Shown here: positions 16,626 to 25,068 of the stretch, one piece after another
Position numbering within the stretch: position 1 is the stretch's first letter
Layout of the letters: the number at the start of each line of letters is the position of its first letter
Program-made: the position numbers and the translations under genes
DNA from: a virus
Reading direction: 5' to 3' (one strand)
DNA: 64,000 nucleotides
Virus record (IMG/VR): IMGVR_UViG_3300009503_000018
Location: 1 to 64,000 of that record
The notes under the pieces: model-generated
Told to the model about the DNA's origin: nothing
Database searches by the model: none
The model's input: only the letters and a program-made list of their open reading frames with translations

Positions 16626-17849
16626 TTACTCTACTTTTACTTGGCGTGGTCCTGAATTTGGTCGTTTCGCAATATCTGCTAACGACACAGGAGCTTCTGG
16701 AGCTTCAGTCCCTGGAGGTTTTGGCTGTTTAGGTCCAGGGCCCATCGCCCGTTCAAATGCTGCTTGCTCCTCCCACTGCACTTTTTCCCATGCTTTGGTT
16801 GCCCCTTCATATAACTCTTCAGGTGGATTACTGTAATTTTGTCGCATGTATTGGACCAAATCCCACACCCCAATGCGAATTCCTTTATATAACGCATTAC
16901 GAATCAACATCTCTGCTTCCGTAATAATTTCATGTCGTGATAATGGGCGACCAGGTCCACCGACCTGCGGTTGGGGTCGATCTCCTGCGGGGGCTTGGAT
17001 TGGTCCTGTTGGTGTCGAAGACGAGGGAACCGGTTGTGCGATTTTCCTTTGGGCTTGATGATAAGGTCCAAGAATATAATCGTGCGGCACAGCAAGAAGT
17101 TCATCCCCATGACGGATAATGTATTGATAGCCATCATCGCGCACGATCTTTCCCGGCACAACCCCGAGCGTTGGATGAGAAAACTTCACTAAATCACCGA
17201 CTTCCCAATGATATCCACTATTCTTGAGTAGCGCGTTTTTACTCAATGGAGTTCGAACCGCTTCATAGACCATGCCACACTGTGGACACGATTTTTCTGG
17301 ATCTTGTGGATCTTTTCTCTGCAAATACGCCCCATCATGTTGACAATGCTGCGGACGACGATGTGGAAACGCTGCTTTTTTGGACAATCGAGACAACCGA
17401 CGAGCATACGTCGTCCCTGTCCCCGGTTCGATCCGTTGTGCTTCCCCTGGAGCGGGAGTAGGGCCCCCCTCTTCCCCTGACTGCGCTGGTGTAGTCGGCG
17501 TGCTTTTTGGATAGACGCGCGGAGCCGATCCGGGCTGCATATGGGGGATGTTGTATTGCTGTCCCGATTCGTCAACAACAACAACCTGTTGTGACGTATT
17601 TGTCAAAATGCGCATCTTCTTCGGTGTACCATCCGCCATCGTCAATTCGACTTCTTGACCTGGAGCTAAATTGCGCAAGTCTTGAGCCGTTTTTATTCGC
17701 GCTTTTGCGATATAGGTGTATGCTGCCGTGCGATTTGCAAATTCCCACGCCAAATCATGCCCCCATATTGCAGTGATAGGGGATTCAGTATCAGCAATAA
17801 CCCGATACTCATGACCAGACAACAATACACAATCAGCGAGATATTTCAT
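16626..17849 (-). CDS. Mosaic protein with zinc ribbon, barrel modules and two LSKK/LSKN tags
   Basis: In this 407-residue protein the N-terminal 50 residues are a small domain (MKYLADCVLLSGHEYRVIAD). Residues about 58-108 form a barrel-like unit (PGQEVELTMADGTPKKMRIL). A Pro-rich linker follows, then RLSKKAAFPHRRPQHCQHDG with a CPQCG ribbon, then TPLSKNALLKNSGYHWEVGD leading into a second barrel (about 213-255). The C terminus is helical and Pro-rich. The two tag copies sit exactly at domain borders. The function is unknown; membership in the tag-bearing virion set is clear. Confidence 0.75.
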   Translation of the reverse strand: MKYLADCVLLSGHEYRVIADTESPITAIWGHDLAWEFANRTAAYTYIAKARIKTAQDLRNLAPGQEVELTMADGTPKKMRILTNTSQQVVVVDESGQQYNIPHMQPGSAPRVYPKSTPTTPAQSGEEGGPTPAPGEAQRIEPGTGTTYARRLSRLSKKAAFPHRRPQHCQHDGAYLQRKDPQDPEKSCPQCGMVYEAVRTPLSKNALLKNSGYHWEVGDLVKFSHPTLGVVPGKIVRDDGYQYIIRHGDELLAVPHDYILGPYHQAQRKIAQPVPSSSTPTGPIQAPAGDRPQPQVGGPGRPLSRHEIITEAEMLIRNALYKGIRIGVWDLVQYMRQNYSNPPEELYEGATKAWEKVQWEEQAAFERAMGPGPKQPKPPGTEAPEAPVSLADIAKRPNSGPRQVKVE

Positions 17850-17855
17850 ACATAT

Positions 17856-18185
17856 TTATTTCCAAAAAATTTCAAATCGTTCGAGCAAATCCCCAGCAAT
17901 TTCTTGTGGTGTTCTACGCTTCCGCGACATGTCCAACATGAATTTATGCAAATCATGCGTTTCTACGGGGCGACGCGATAATTGGCGAATATACCCTTCA
18001 CCAATCAGGCGGTCTAAGACAGGATCTGGCAATGGGCCTCGACCGGCAGTTCCCAAACCGCACTTTGAACACACAATGCTATGAAAATTATCTTCACCAA
18101 TCACGACCATAACGCCGTCGCAGCGCGTAGGAGCAGTTGCCGGGATTGCCCAACACGGCCAATTGGTCTCCACGCGAATAAACAT
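17856..18185 (-). CDS. Small Cys-containing protein, unknown
   Basis: The start is taken at the ATG at 18185 (MFIRVETNWPCW), because it overlaps the upstream stop by one base (TAATG), a coupling used elsewhere in this operon; a start three codons earlier is also open. The 109-residue protein has a CSKCG half-ribbon near residue 40 and a helical, basic C terminus (MLDMSRKRRTPQEIAGDLLERFEIFWK). No family is recognised. Confidence 0.7.
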   Translation of the reverse strand: MFIRVETNWPCWAIPATAPTRCDGVMVVIGEDNFHSIVCSKCGLGTAGRGPLPDPVLDRLIGEGYIRQLSRRPVETHDLHKFMLDMSRKRRTPQEIAGDLLERFEIFWK

Positions 18186-18529
18186 TACTTCCACCCAAAC
18201 AGCGTTTTAATCACATAATTAAATACCACAACCCCGACTCCACCCCCCAAAATCCCAGCCAGCGCCGACACTAGAGCGACGGTTGTTTTTACCGACAACG
18301 AAAAGGATTCTAGATTTGAAACCCGCGTATCCAACGCCTCACGAATTTTCTCTTGTTTTTCTTCGAACCGTTGCAAAAGTTCTTGGAGGGTGTTTTCGAC
18401 ACGAACCAAAGCAGCCTGCTGATCTTTTTGGCTCTCGCACAAATAGTTTAGGCGGGTGTCAACTTCTCCGCGCCATCGACTCCAATCATGTCCATTTGGC
18501 AGTGTTGACTTTGCCATAGTTTTTGCCAT
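18185..18529 (-). CDS. Coiled-coil protein with C-terminal membrane anchor (XhlA-like)
   Basis: This 114-residue protein has an N-terminal soluble region, a coiled coil (about residues 38-75, LVRVENTLQELLQRFEEKQE) and one membrane helix (about 80-107, TVALVSALAGILGGGVGVVVFNYVI) near the C end. This topology is that of XhlA-type haemolysin/holin partners and of some phage membrane-anchored virion proteins. The stop overlaps the next start by one base. Lysis function is inference. Confidence 0.7.
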   Translation of the reverse strand: MAKTMAKSTLPNGHDWSRWRGEVDTRLNYLCESQKDQQAALVRVENTLQELLQRFEEKQEKIREALDTRVSNLESFSLSVKTTVALVSALAGILGGGVGVVVFNYVIKTLFGWK

Positions 18530-18531
18530 AA

Positions 18532-18765
18532 TTATTGTACCGTGACATCCTTTGGTCGTTCAATCGGAGTAACCGTAATGCGATATTCCATTGGCCAATT
18601 CGTTTCAGGGTCGTGATCACGCACAACCGCTTCGGTTCCCTCCGCGAACCAATTCACTCGGACGCGTTCATAGTGTTCCGGAAGACCCCGGAGCACATCA
18701 TGCATAACTTTTGTCGTAAACGTTACCGCCTTTTTATTAAAAAGATTTCTTGCGAAAACCTTCAT
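18532..18765 (-). CDS. Small unknown protein with tag-like N terminus
   Basis: This 77-residue protein begins MKVFARNLFNKKAVTFTTKV, where LFNKKAV resembles the LSKKA tag of neighbours. The remainder (GLPEHYERVRVNWFAEGTEA ... PMEYRITVTPIERP) is a small strand-rich domain. An AGGACAAATG start context (GAGAGGACAA) supports the start. The function is unknown. Confidence 0.7.
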   Translation of the reverse strand: MKVFARNLFNKKAVTFTTKVMHDVLRGLPEHYERVRVNWFAEGTEAVVRDHDPETNWPMEYRITVTPIERPKDVTVQ

Positions 18766-18778
18766 TTGTCCTCTCTCC

Positions 18779-21700
18779 CTATCGTGGTCTATGCGTGTAT
18801 GGTCCGGTCGATGTCGGCGTCAGATCAGCAACATCGACTTGGAACTGCCGACGCTGACTGTCTTCGACCGTTGCGCGATTTCCAGTATTGTCAATGGCAA
18901 TAACCAAAACTTCCCGTCCACGATACATTGCGGGTTGGAAAATGCCCATCCCCTTGTCAAGAAGGGCTTTCTTTGACAAGGCGACACTTGCCGTGCTCTT
19001 CTTCTGATGACTAAAGTAATGAACTTGCTTTAGTCTCTTTTTGGCCTGTTCTCGCGTCTTATACGGACCACCGAGATTTTTGCCCTCCTCCGATTTTACA
19101 TAATATGCTCCCGGTCGTCCAACAATCTTCCCCACCAAAAGGCGCGCGGATAAGAGTCTCGTAGTCCCAATAAACCATCGTGCTAACTCGTCTGCCTCAT
19201 GAGAAGCCAATTTTCCAGATGCTTTGTAAAAGCGCAAAATCTCTCGAATATCCGCAATGGACAATGCATGACGATATTCAGTAATTGCTTGCTTCAAATC
19301 GCCGGAACGGCGAAATGCCGCGTGTACTTTTTGCTGCACGGCACGATTTGCTTGTCTCTTTGCCTCATAATCTTCTAGATCCCCTCCATACAGATACTCC
19401 CCGCATTGTGAACAATATTGTGGGGAGTCGCTTTCACCGAAAAAGATCGGTTGTGGAGTGATATCCGAATCATACATATCCGCGTCAGGAATAACATTCG
19501 GACCTTGAGCGATAATTTCCGAACCACAATCAGGGCAGTAAATCTCTCCTTGATAGACATACCCATCAAGACCCGGACCACCGAGAAGCAGCTCGGATTT
19601 TGTCACAGCCGTCTTCCTTCGGGCTTCATGACTCCCTAAATTTCCCCCATACAGATACGCCCCGCATTGTGAACAATGCTGTGGGAGTTCATGTTCACCG
19701 AAAAAGATCGGTTGTGGAGTGACATCTGAGTCGTATGCATCTTCATCAGGGACGACATCCGGACCTTGAGCGATAATTTCCGAACCACACGGAATACAAT
19801 AGAGTTCCCCGCGATAAACATACCCATCAAGACCCGGACCACCACGAAGCAATTCAGACTTTGTTGCCGCTTCTTTTGTCGTTGACTTCCATGACGGATA
19901 TTCATCACTCTCTCGGGGATACAACGCGCTTTGATCAGCACGTGGAGTCTCTCGTGGAGCTTGGCTCACCTGATCCGGCCGTTCCATATATTCAGTCTCC
20001 CACGGCGCTTTATACCACCACGCGGTCTTGCGTACTGCTTGTCGCCGCTTGAGCAAATTCCACTGGCGCTGTGCCTCTTCTCGTGTCTCGGGATCTGTTT
20101 CTGGATCATTGATAATATTAAACAACGCCCGAAGCTTTTCTTGAATGTCAGACGATTCTTGAGCAATGAGTTGTCTTCGCGATAATGCTCGTGCGTTCGC
20201 ATGATGCGGATATCGCGTCCATGTCGCACGACACGTTGGACACCAATACTTGTCCTCGGTTTTCTTAATCGTTAATTCTCGACAATTTGGACACGTCCCA
20301 GATTCTAACAACATATGACGGAATCTCTTTTCTAGGTACGCAGCATCCAACTGTCTACGAGCTTCCTGCCGTTTTTCGGGATCCGCACTGGGATCAGCGA
20401 CAATATCAGACAATCGGCGAATTTTTTCGACAAGATCCCGATTCTCGGACTTATCAGACGATTCTTGAGCAATGAGTTGTCTTCGTGCCATTTTGTTTCC
20501 TTCGAGAGTCCACGTGGAATGACAACGCGGACATCGGTATCCGGTCTCGGTCTTATGAACCCGAGATTTTCCACACTCCGGGCAAAATCCAGCGTGTAAC
20601 ATATGGATAGGTTTTGGTGATGTTTTACGGATCAATTCTTGTGCAACTTCTGATACATCGCGCTGTGAATACCGATGCCGACGATATTCTTTTGGCAAAT
20701 CGTACAATTTCTTTTCACAGCGTGTGCATTCTGGCGGATAATCCTCAAGCTCCCCGAGAAAAATTGGCTGAGGGACGATATTCTCGTCATACCCCTCATC
20801 TTCGCTATACACCTCTGGACCTTTTTCGATAATTTTCCGCCCACACTCAATACAATAGGGCTCGCCTTTATAGACGTATGCTTCCAGTGCGGGTCCTTGA
20901 TAAGCCGTTAACAGGTCTTCTTTTGTCCACTGGCTTTGGCGGCGGAAAGACTGTTTTTTTGATTCCTCCGGCGCGTCGGCTTCTTCTTTTTCTTCCGTGA
21001 CAAAATCCTGTAATTGTTCTGTAGCATGTTCAAGATGTTCGACCGTTTTCTCTAGTATTCGAACTTCCTCCGGCTCGACCCCTTCCGCTTTTTCATGTTC
21101 AAGGACATCCTTGACATGTTCGGTTACATGTTCGACATCGGACTTTAGCGTTTCGACAATTTCCTCTTCTAGTAGCTCTTCCGGATCACCAACGAAATCA
21201 AATCCCAATTCTTTTGGCGTCCCAGTATCGACAACTTCTAATTCAATGACTGGAACTTCCGTATCTCCAATTCCTGGAAATGCGACAACGGCAAAATTAT
21301 CGTTTGCATACCGCAAAAAGAGCGCTTCTTTCCCGTTGACACGCACCACATCACCTCGGGCAAATCTCTTTTCGGCTGTTCCGACGACCTGCCGTTCGGC
21401 GAGAGCAGAACTAATTTTCGTTAACTGCCGAAGATATATCTTCACACCGCCGTGCGACTGAAGTCCCGCAGAAATCAAAATCGCATTCGCCTGCTCCCAC
21501 GACATTCCAAATTCATAAATAAGAGCCTGCTCCACGCTATCGCGGGAGAGGTATTCACGCGGTTGTCCTTTTCCAGTATACAGGGTATAGACAAATGAAG
21601 CGCCAGACGTTGCACTCCGTCGGCACGTGATATACGCAGTCGGTGGGATCCGCTTCCACACCTCTCGCTCTTTCTTGAGTTTTTCATTATGCTGATCAAA

Positions 21701-21892
21701 CCATGCGTCTGCGATCTTCACTTGATGACTTGAAAACCGACCACATTTTACGCAATGGTAGTCCACCGTCCCTTGAACATGTTGTGGACCAACCGTGATC
21801 GACGCAGTCCGTTCGCACCAAGGACAAACCACATCAACTGATCGCGAGGATGTGAGTGCCTGTGCAACATCGAGCCCTGATAATTTCGTCAT
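18779..21892 (-). CDS. Zinc-ribbon repeat protein (at least eight ribbons) with LSKK and RRQLIAQESSD tags
   Basis: The protein has 1037 residues. The N terminus has a ribbon (VCPWCERTASI...CVKCG). A barrel-like unit lies near 170-225 and a long acidic coiled coil near 230-310. Module Z (a two-part ribbon, [GA]YVYxGExYC..CG..II...GP then TPQPIFFGE...CSQCG.YLYGG) occurs three times (about residues 330-400, 680-750 and 765-835). A second ribbon unit of about 115 residues ending in RRQLIAQESSD occurs twice (about 435-570). The C terminus has VALSKKALLDKG followed by a barrel (QPAMYRGREVLVIAIDN). The whole reads as a string of duplicated zinc modules. It is likely a large virion-associated or nucleic-acid-contacting protein, by inference only. 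Confidence 0.75.
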   Translation of the reverse strand: MTKLSGLDVAQALTSSRSVDVVCPWCERTASITVGPQHVQGTVDYHCVKCGRFSSHQVKIADAWFDQHNEKLKKEREVWKRIPPTAYITCRRSATSGASFVYTLYTGKGQPREYLSRDSVEQALIYEFGMSWEQANAILISAGLQSHGGVKIYLRQLTKISSALAERQVVGTAEKRFARGDVVRVNGKEALFLRYANDNFAVVAFPGIGDTEVPVIELEVVDTGTPKELGFDFVGDPEELLEEEIVETLKSDVEHVTEHVKDVLEHEKAEGVEPEEVRILEKTVEHLEHATEQLQDFVTEEKEEADAPEESKKQSFRRQSQWTKEDLLTAYQGPALEAYVYKGEPYCIECGRKIIEKGPEVYSEDEGYDENIVPQPIFLGELEDYPPECTRCEKKLYDLPKEYRRHRYSQRDVSEVAQELIRKTSPKPIHMLHAGFCPECGKSRVHKTETGYRCPRCHSTWTLEGNKMARRQLIAQESSDKSENRDLVEKIRRLSDIVADPSADPEKRQEARRQLDAAYLEKRFRHMLLESGTCPNCRELTIKKTEDKYWCPTCRATWTRYPHHANARALSRRQLIAQESSDIQEKLRALFNIINDPETDPETREEAQRQWNLLKRRQAVRKTAWWYKAPWETEYMERPDQVSQAPRETPRADQSALYPRESDEYPSWKSTTKEAATKSELLRGGPGLDGYVYRGELYCIPCGSEIIAQGPDVVPDEDAYDSDVTPQPIFFGEHELPQHCSQCGAYLYGGNLGSHEARRKTAVTKSELLLGGPGLDGYVYQGEIYCPDCGSEIIAQGPNVIPDADMYDSDITPQPIFFGESDSPQYCSQCGEYLYGGDLEDYEAKRQANRAVQQKVHAAFRRSGDLKQAITEYRHALSIADIREILRFYKASGKLASHEADELARWFIGTTRLLSARLLVGKIVGRPGAYYVKSEEGKNLGGPYKTREQAKKRLKQVHYFSHQKKSTASVALSKKALLDKGMGIFQPAMYRGREVLVIAIDNTGNRATVEDSQRRQFQVDVADLTPTSTGPYTHRPR
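19375..20905. repeat. Duplicated zinc-ribbon modules inside the 1037-residue gene
   Basis: Two close copies of module Z lie at about 19380-19595 and 19634-19855 on the plus strand (they share accgaaaaagatcggttgtg and acccatcaagacccggacca). A third, diverged copy lies at about 20695-20905. A different ribbon unit is doubled at about 20040-20310 and 20315-20600, each copy containing gattcttgagcaatgagttg. The near-identity of the closest pair suggests recent duplication or gene conversion. Confidence 0.85.
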
Positions 21893-21955
21893 AATTCCCT
21901 CTTCATTACATATAACGCTTTTTTTGTCAGACCTTCGAGTTTCTTCCTTTTATCC

Positions 21956-22393
21956 CTATAAAGTTTCACCGGTAAGGGCATAATACGCCTTTTGAACACG
22001 ATCTGCTAAATCCAATTCCCCCATATAAACTGCATTATTGTACAATATTCGAAGTTCGTAGGCCGTCATGTCATATGCATAAAACAGAGCGTCACGCTCT
22101 TCTTGCATCTCGTCAGAAAGTTCCGGCTCTTCTGGAGTCGGCAAAGAAGGAGAAGGCTTCCGGGGTTTTCCTGGGGACTTGAGTCTCCGTTTACTCGGGT
22201 CAAACTGCAAAATTTCGGCGGCAGTAATTTTTAACCCCGATTTTGGCAATTCTGTCCATGTATAAGGAATCTCCCGAGGAGTCGGACCTAAAACTTTCTG
22301 TCGGTCACGACCAACGGGTTTTTGTTCTACGCGATACATGTCCCGACTTTTTTCCAGCCAAGCCGCTTTTTTTGATAATGGTATTTTTTTCAT
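21956..22393 (-). CDS. Tag-bearing protein (LSKKAA plus KITAAE), unknown
   Basis: This 145-residue protein starts MKKIPLSKKAAWLEKS and carries LKITAAEILQFDPSKRRL at about residues 54-71. Both segments are shared with the 30-residue gene just upstream. The rest is Pro-rich (KPRKPSPSLPTPEEPEL) followed by a helical C terminus (MQEERDALFYAYDMTAYELR...ADRVQKAYYALTGETL). The helical end could be a small independent domain. No family is recognised. Confidence 0.7.
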   Translation of the reverse strand: MKKIPLSKKAAWLEKSRDMYRVEQKPVGRDRQKVLGPTPREIPYTWTELPKSGLKITAAEILQFDPSKRRLKSPGKPRKPSPSLPTPEEPELSDEMQEERDALFYAYDMTAYELRILYNNAVYMGELDLADRVQKAYYALTGETL

Positions 22394-22396
22394 GAT

Positions 22397-22489
22397 TTAA
22401 ACACGCCTTTTTATCATATTTACAACTTCAGCCGCCGTAATTTTCAATCTTTTTTCAAGCAAAGCCGCTTTTTTTGATAATATTTTCAT
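22397..22489 (-). CDS. 30-residue peptide made only of two shared tags
   Basis: This short gene encodes 30 residues: MKILSKKAALLEKR followed by LKITAAEVVNMIKRRV. The ATG overlaps the stop of the 858-residue gene by one base (TAATG), the same coupling used at 18185. It ends four bases before the next gene. Its whole length is the LSKKAA..LEK tag plus the KITAAE tag, with no domain attached. Either it is an expressed minimal tag or the remnant of a larger gene; the intact overlap and frame favour expression. Confidence 0.6.
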   Translation of the reverse strand: MKILSKKAALLEKRLKITAAEVVNMIKRRV

Positions 22490-25065
22490 TATTGCATCAC
22501 TTCAGTCAATGTATCAGCAAGCTGACGCGCAATTCCCCGCCCGCGCCAATGCAGTGGAATTTCCACAACCCGCAATTTCAGTGGATTACATTCTACGCTC
22601 AATCGGGCCCGAGCAATCATATGAAATGCAGTCACGATATTCCCTGTTTTTATCATCACAACAGGACTCCAACACGCCTTGAGTTTACTCTCGATGTGTT
22701 TTCTTCTCCACCGAACAGATTCCATTTCTTTTCTTCGTAATTCTTTTCTTTGTTCTGGTGTCAAATGAGAAATATCCGTTCCATACAAGCTCGGATAGCC
22801 AGTCCGGCGAGACCACATCCGATAATCACGCAGCATTTGCTTGGTCTCATCGGTGAACGCGGGTTCCATCCAATACATCGCATGTTCGCTTCCCTTCGTA
22901 TCCAAAGCATCATCAATCCATCTTGAGGGATCTCCGGGCCAACTTTTCCCGCTAAAAATATTCCCGGTATTGTGTTGCAACGTATTGATTTGATCTATCA
23001 GGATCCCCAAATACCGCCACGGCATGTTTCGACGCAACGCTTCTTGAAGTTGCAACGCGCGAATAGCAGCCAAAGCCCATCGCGGACCTCCCCAATTCGA
23101 AGCCGACAAATCGGTATTAAACGCCCGAGCCAAATCAGCTAAGTCCGCGCTTTGTAAGTCATCTATATCATCTCGATATACTTTTTTATTCAAAATTTTT
23201 TCCATTTCTAGGATATTCGAAAATTCTTCGTTCCATTGTTCTTGCAATATTCCTTCTTCATCTTCTTCTTTTTCTTCTCGTTCGACTGTCTCTTCTGTTG
23301 GTCCTGTTGCGGCGAGGATTTCACCGGTTGTTCCGTTAATCATAATCAAGGTTCCGACATCGAGAGTCTTCCCATCTGGAAACTTAACTTGATTATCGTC
23401 TATGGTAAATCCGGCCCCTGTCACACACGGTTTTCCCATTTGCCGGGCCACGATCGCGGCATGCGCTGTAGGACCTCCATGCGCCGTCAGAAATCCCACA
23501 GCCGCATTCATCGCAGAAATATCTTCTGGCGTTGTCTCGGGCCGTACCAAAATTACTGGCCCTTCTTGTGCCATTTGAACCGCCATTTCGGCAGTTGTCG
23601 CAATACGCCCGGTCGCTGTCCCTGGAGAAGTCCCAATCCCTTTTGCAATTACTGCGCGATCAGCAAATTCTTTCACCCAATCTGGTGGAACGATGTTGGG
23701 GTATTTTTCAAAAAACTGTTCCAAATCGGGGTCAGTTTGCGTTTGCAACAAGACATTCTTATATCGTTTCCATGCCGCCGTGAGATCTGGTTGGATTTCT
23801 TTCCAAATCAACGCATCATATTCATCGGGGTTTTTCGTATTGTACAGTGGTTTCACACCAACGATTGTCAAAAATACATCATCAGCATCTGTACTTAAAA
23901 TATCCTCATAGCCTTTTAGGCGCTCAACCGCTTGAGCAATTTCCTGTTCATCTAATGCATTTATCAATCGCTTGAGTTGCACCAAATATTTGAATTTCTT
24001 AAGCTTCTCTTCGTCGAGTTGTTCGCGTAGGGTTTCACCAACTGGCGCCACCGTTGTAAGCACGGACTCAGGATGCGCAATCAATGCGCGTTCAAAAAGA
24101 CGCCAGGAAGACGGCTTATATGTGGAGCGAATCGTAGACCACGGCACCCATTGATTACGCTCGGGGTCGAACAAAGAAAAATCAAACCATTTTGAAGTAT
24201 CAATAGTAATAGGAGGCGGTTCCGACCGCGCTGGGAAAAGTCGCTGTCGTGGCTGTGCAATAATACGCCAACCAGATTTTGTGACTTCTGGCTGTTCTTG
24301 CTGTTCTTGCTGTTCTTGTCTTGGCGTAATGTGTGGTAATATTAATTGGACTTGACCTGTCGTATCGAGAAATGCTCGTCCACATAACGGGCACCGATAC
24401 GGTTCTCCAGGCAATTCTACAGGAGTAATACTCTCATAATCCACTTCAACTTCATCTGGCTGCGGATAAGGTTGGAATTGGTGTTGATGATGTTCTTCCC
24501 AAAAATCCCCAGCGTAAGGCGCCTCTTCGTCGTCCGGTAACATATCCGTTTCAGCGGAGCACCCCAAATATGTTACCCCTGTCTTATCAGTAAAATTCAC
24601 GCATTTGTATGTTTGGTCCCCTACGAGAGCCCACATGTGCGGTTTTTTGTCTCCACACTCCACACAACGGTGTCTTAACGATGTGTCCTCATACTCATGC
24701 AAATATTTGTCTCCGCAGGAATCACAAGTGTGGTATAACGTGCCTTCGGCAGTAAAGTCATGTTCGTCTGTTTCGCCGCAAACCTCACAGGAATGATAAC
24801 CTTTATTATCCGTCGACCATTCATGCACGTGTTCTTCTTCTTCTTCTTCATTCTTTATAGCTGTAAGAGTGTGGTCAGCTTCTGTGCGGACGAAGTCTTC
24901 AAGCTGGGAAGCATATTCTCGTGCGAGGGGGAGCACAATTTCTTCCGCATATCTATCCCATTTAGGAAATGCTCGATAAAATGCGGGCGGAAGTTGCATG
25001 ACCGCATAAAAATTGTACAGTTCGTCTATAGCGACAGCGCGACGAATGAATCGGGGTCGTGTCAT
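22489..25065 (-). CDS. Chimera: zinc ribbons, PPDK-type phosphohistidine domain and GNAT-like C terminus
   Basis: This is an 858-residue protein. Residues about 80-185 hold a string of Cys/His pairs (CEVCGETDEHDF, CDSCGDKYLHEY, CVECGDKK), and a ribbon near 224-229 has CPLCG. Residues about 475-587 match the swivelling phosphohistidine domain of pyruvate phosphate dikinase/PEP synthase (GIGTSPGTATGRI, VILVRPETTPEDISAMNAA, and GGPTAHAAIVARQMGKPCV with His535 as the expected phospho-acceptor). The C terminus (about 795-855) resembles a GNAT core (LRVVEIPLHWRGRGIARQLA). No ATP-grasp or TIM-barrel partner domain of PPDK is present. How the histidine would be phosphorylated is unknown. The start at 25065 lies 3 bases from the phosphatase gene. 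Confidence 0.8.
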   Translation of the reverse strand: MTRPRFIRRAVAIDELYNFYAVMQLPPAFYRAFPKWDRYAEEIVLPLAREYASQLEDFVRTEADHTLTAIKNEEEEEEHVHEWSTDNKGYHSCEVCGETDEHDFTAEGTLYHTCDSCGDKYLHEYEDTSLRHRCVECGDKKPHMWALVGDQTYKCVNFTDKTGVTYLGCSAETDMLPDDEEAPYAGDFWEEHHQHQFQPYPQPDEVEVDYESITPVELPGEPYRCPLCGRAFLDTTGQVQLILPHITPRQEQQEQQEQPEVTKSGWRIIAQPRQRLFPARSEPPPITIDTSKWFDFSLFDPERNQWVPWSTIRSTYKPSSWRLFERALIAHPESVLTTVAPVGETLREQLDEEKLKKFKYLVQLKRLINALDEQEIAQAVERLKGYEDILSTDADDVFLTIVGVKPLYNTKNPDEYDALIWKEIQPDLTAAWKRYKNVLLQTQTDPDLEQFFEKYPNIVPPDWVKEFADRAVIAKGIGTSPGTATGRIATTAEMAVQMAQEGPVILVRPETTPEDISAMNAAVGFLTAHGGPTAHAAIVARQMGKPCVTGAGFTIDDNQVKFPDGKTLDVGTLIMINGTTGEILAATGPTEETVEREEKEEDEEGILQEQWNEEFSNILEMEKILNKKVYRDDIDDLQSADLADLARAFNTDLSASNWGGPRWALAAIRALQLQEALRRNMPWRYLGILIDQINTLQHNTGNIFSGKSWPGDPSRWIDDALDTKGSEHAMYWMEPAFTDETKQMLRDYRMWSRRTGYPSLYGTDISHLTPEQRKELRRKEMESVRWRRKHIESKLKACWSPVVMIKTGNIVTAFHMIARARLSVECNPLKLRVVEIPLHWRGRGIARQLADTLTEVMQ

Positions 25066-25068
25066 AAC

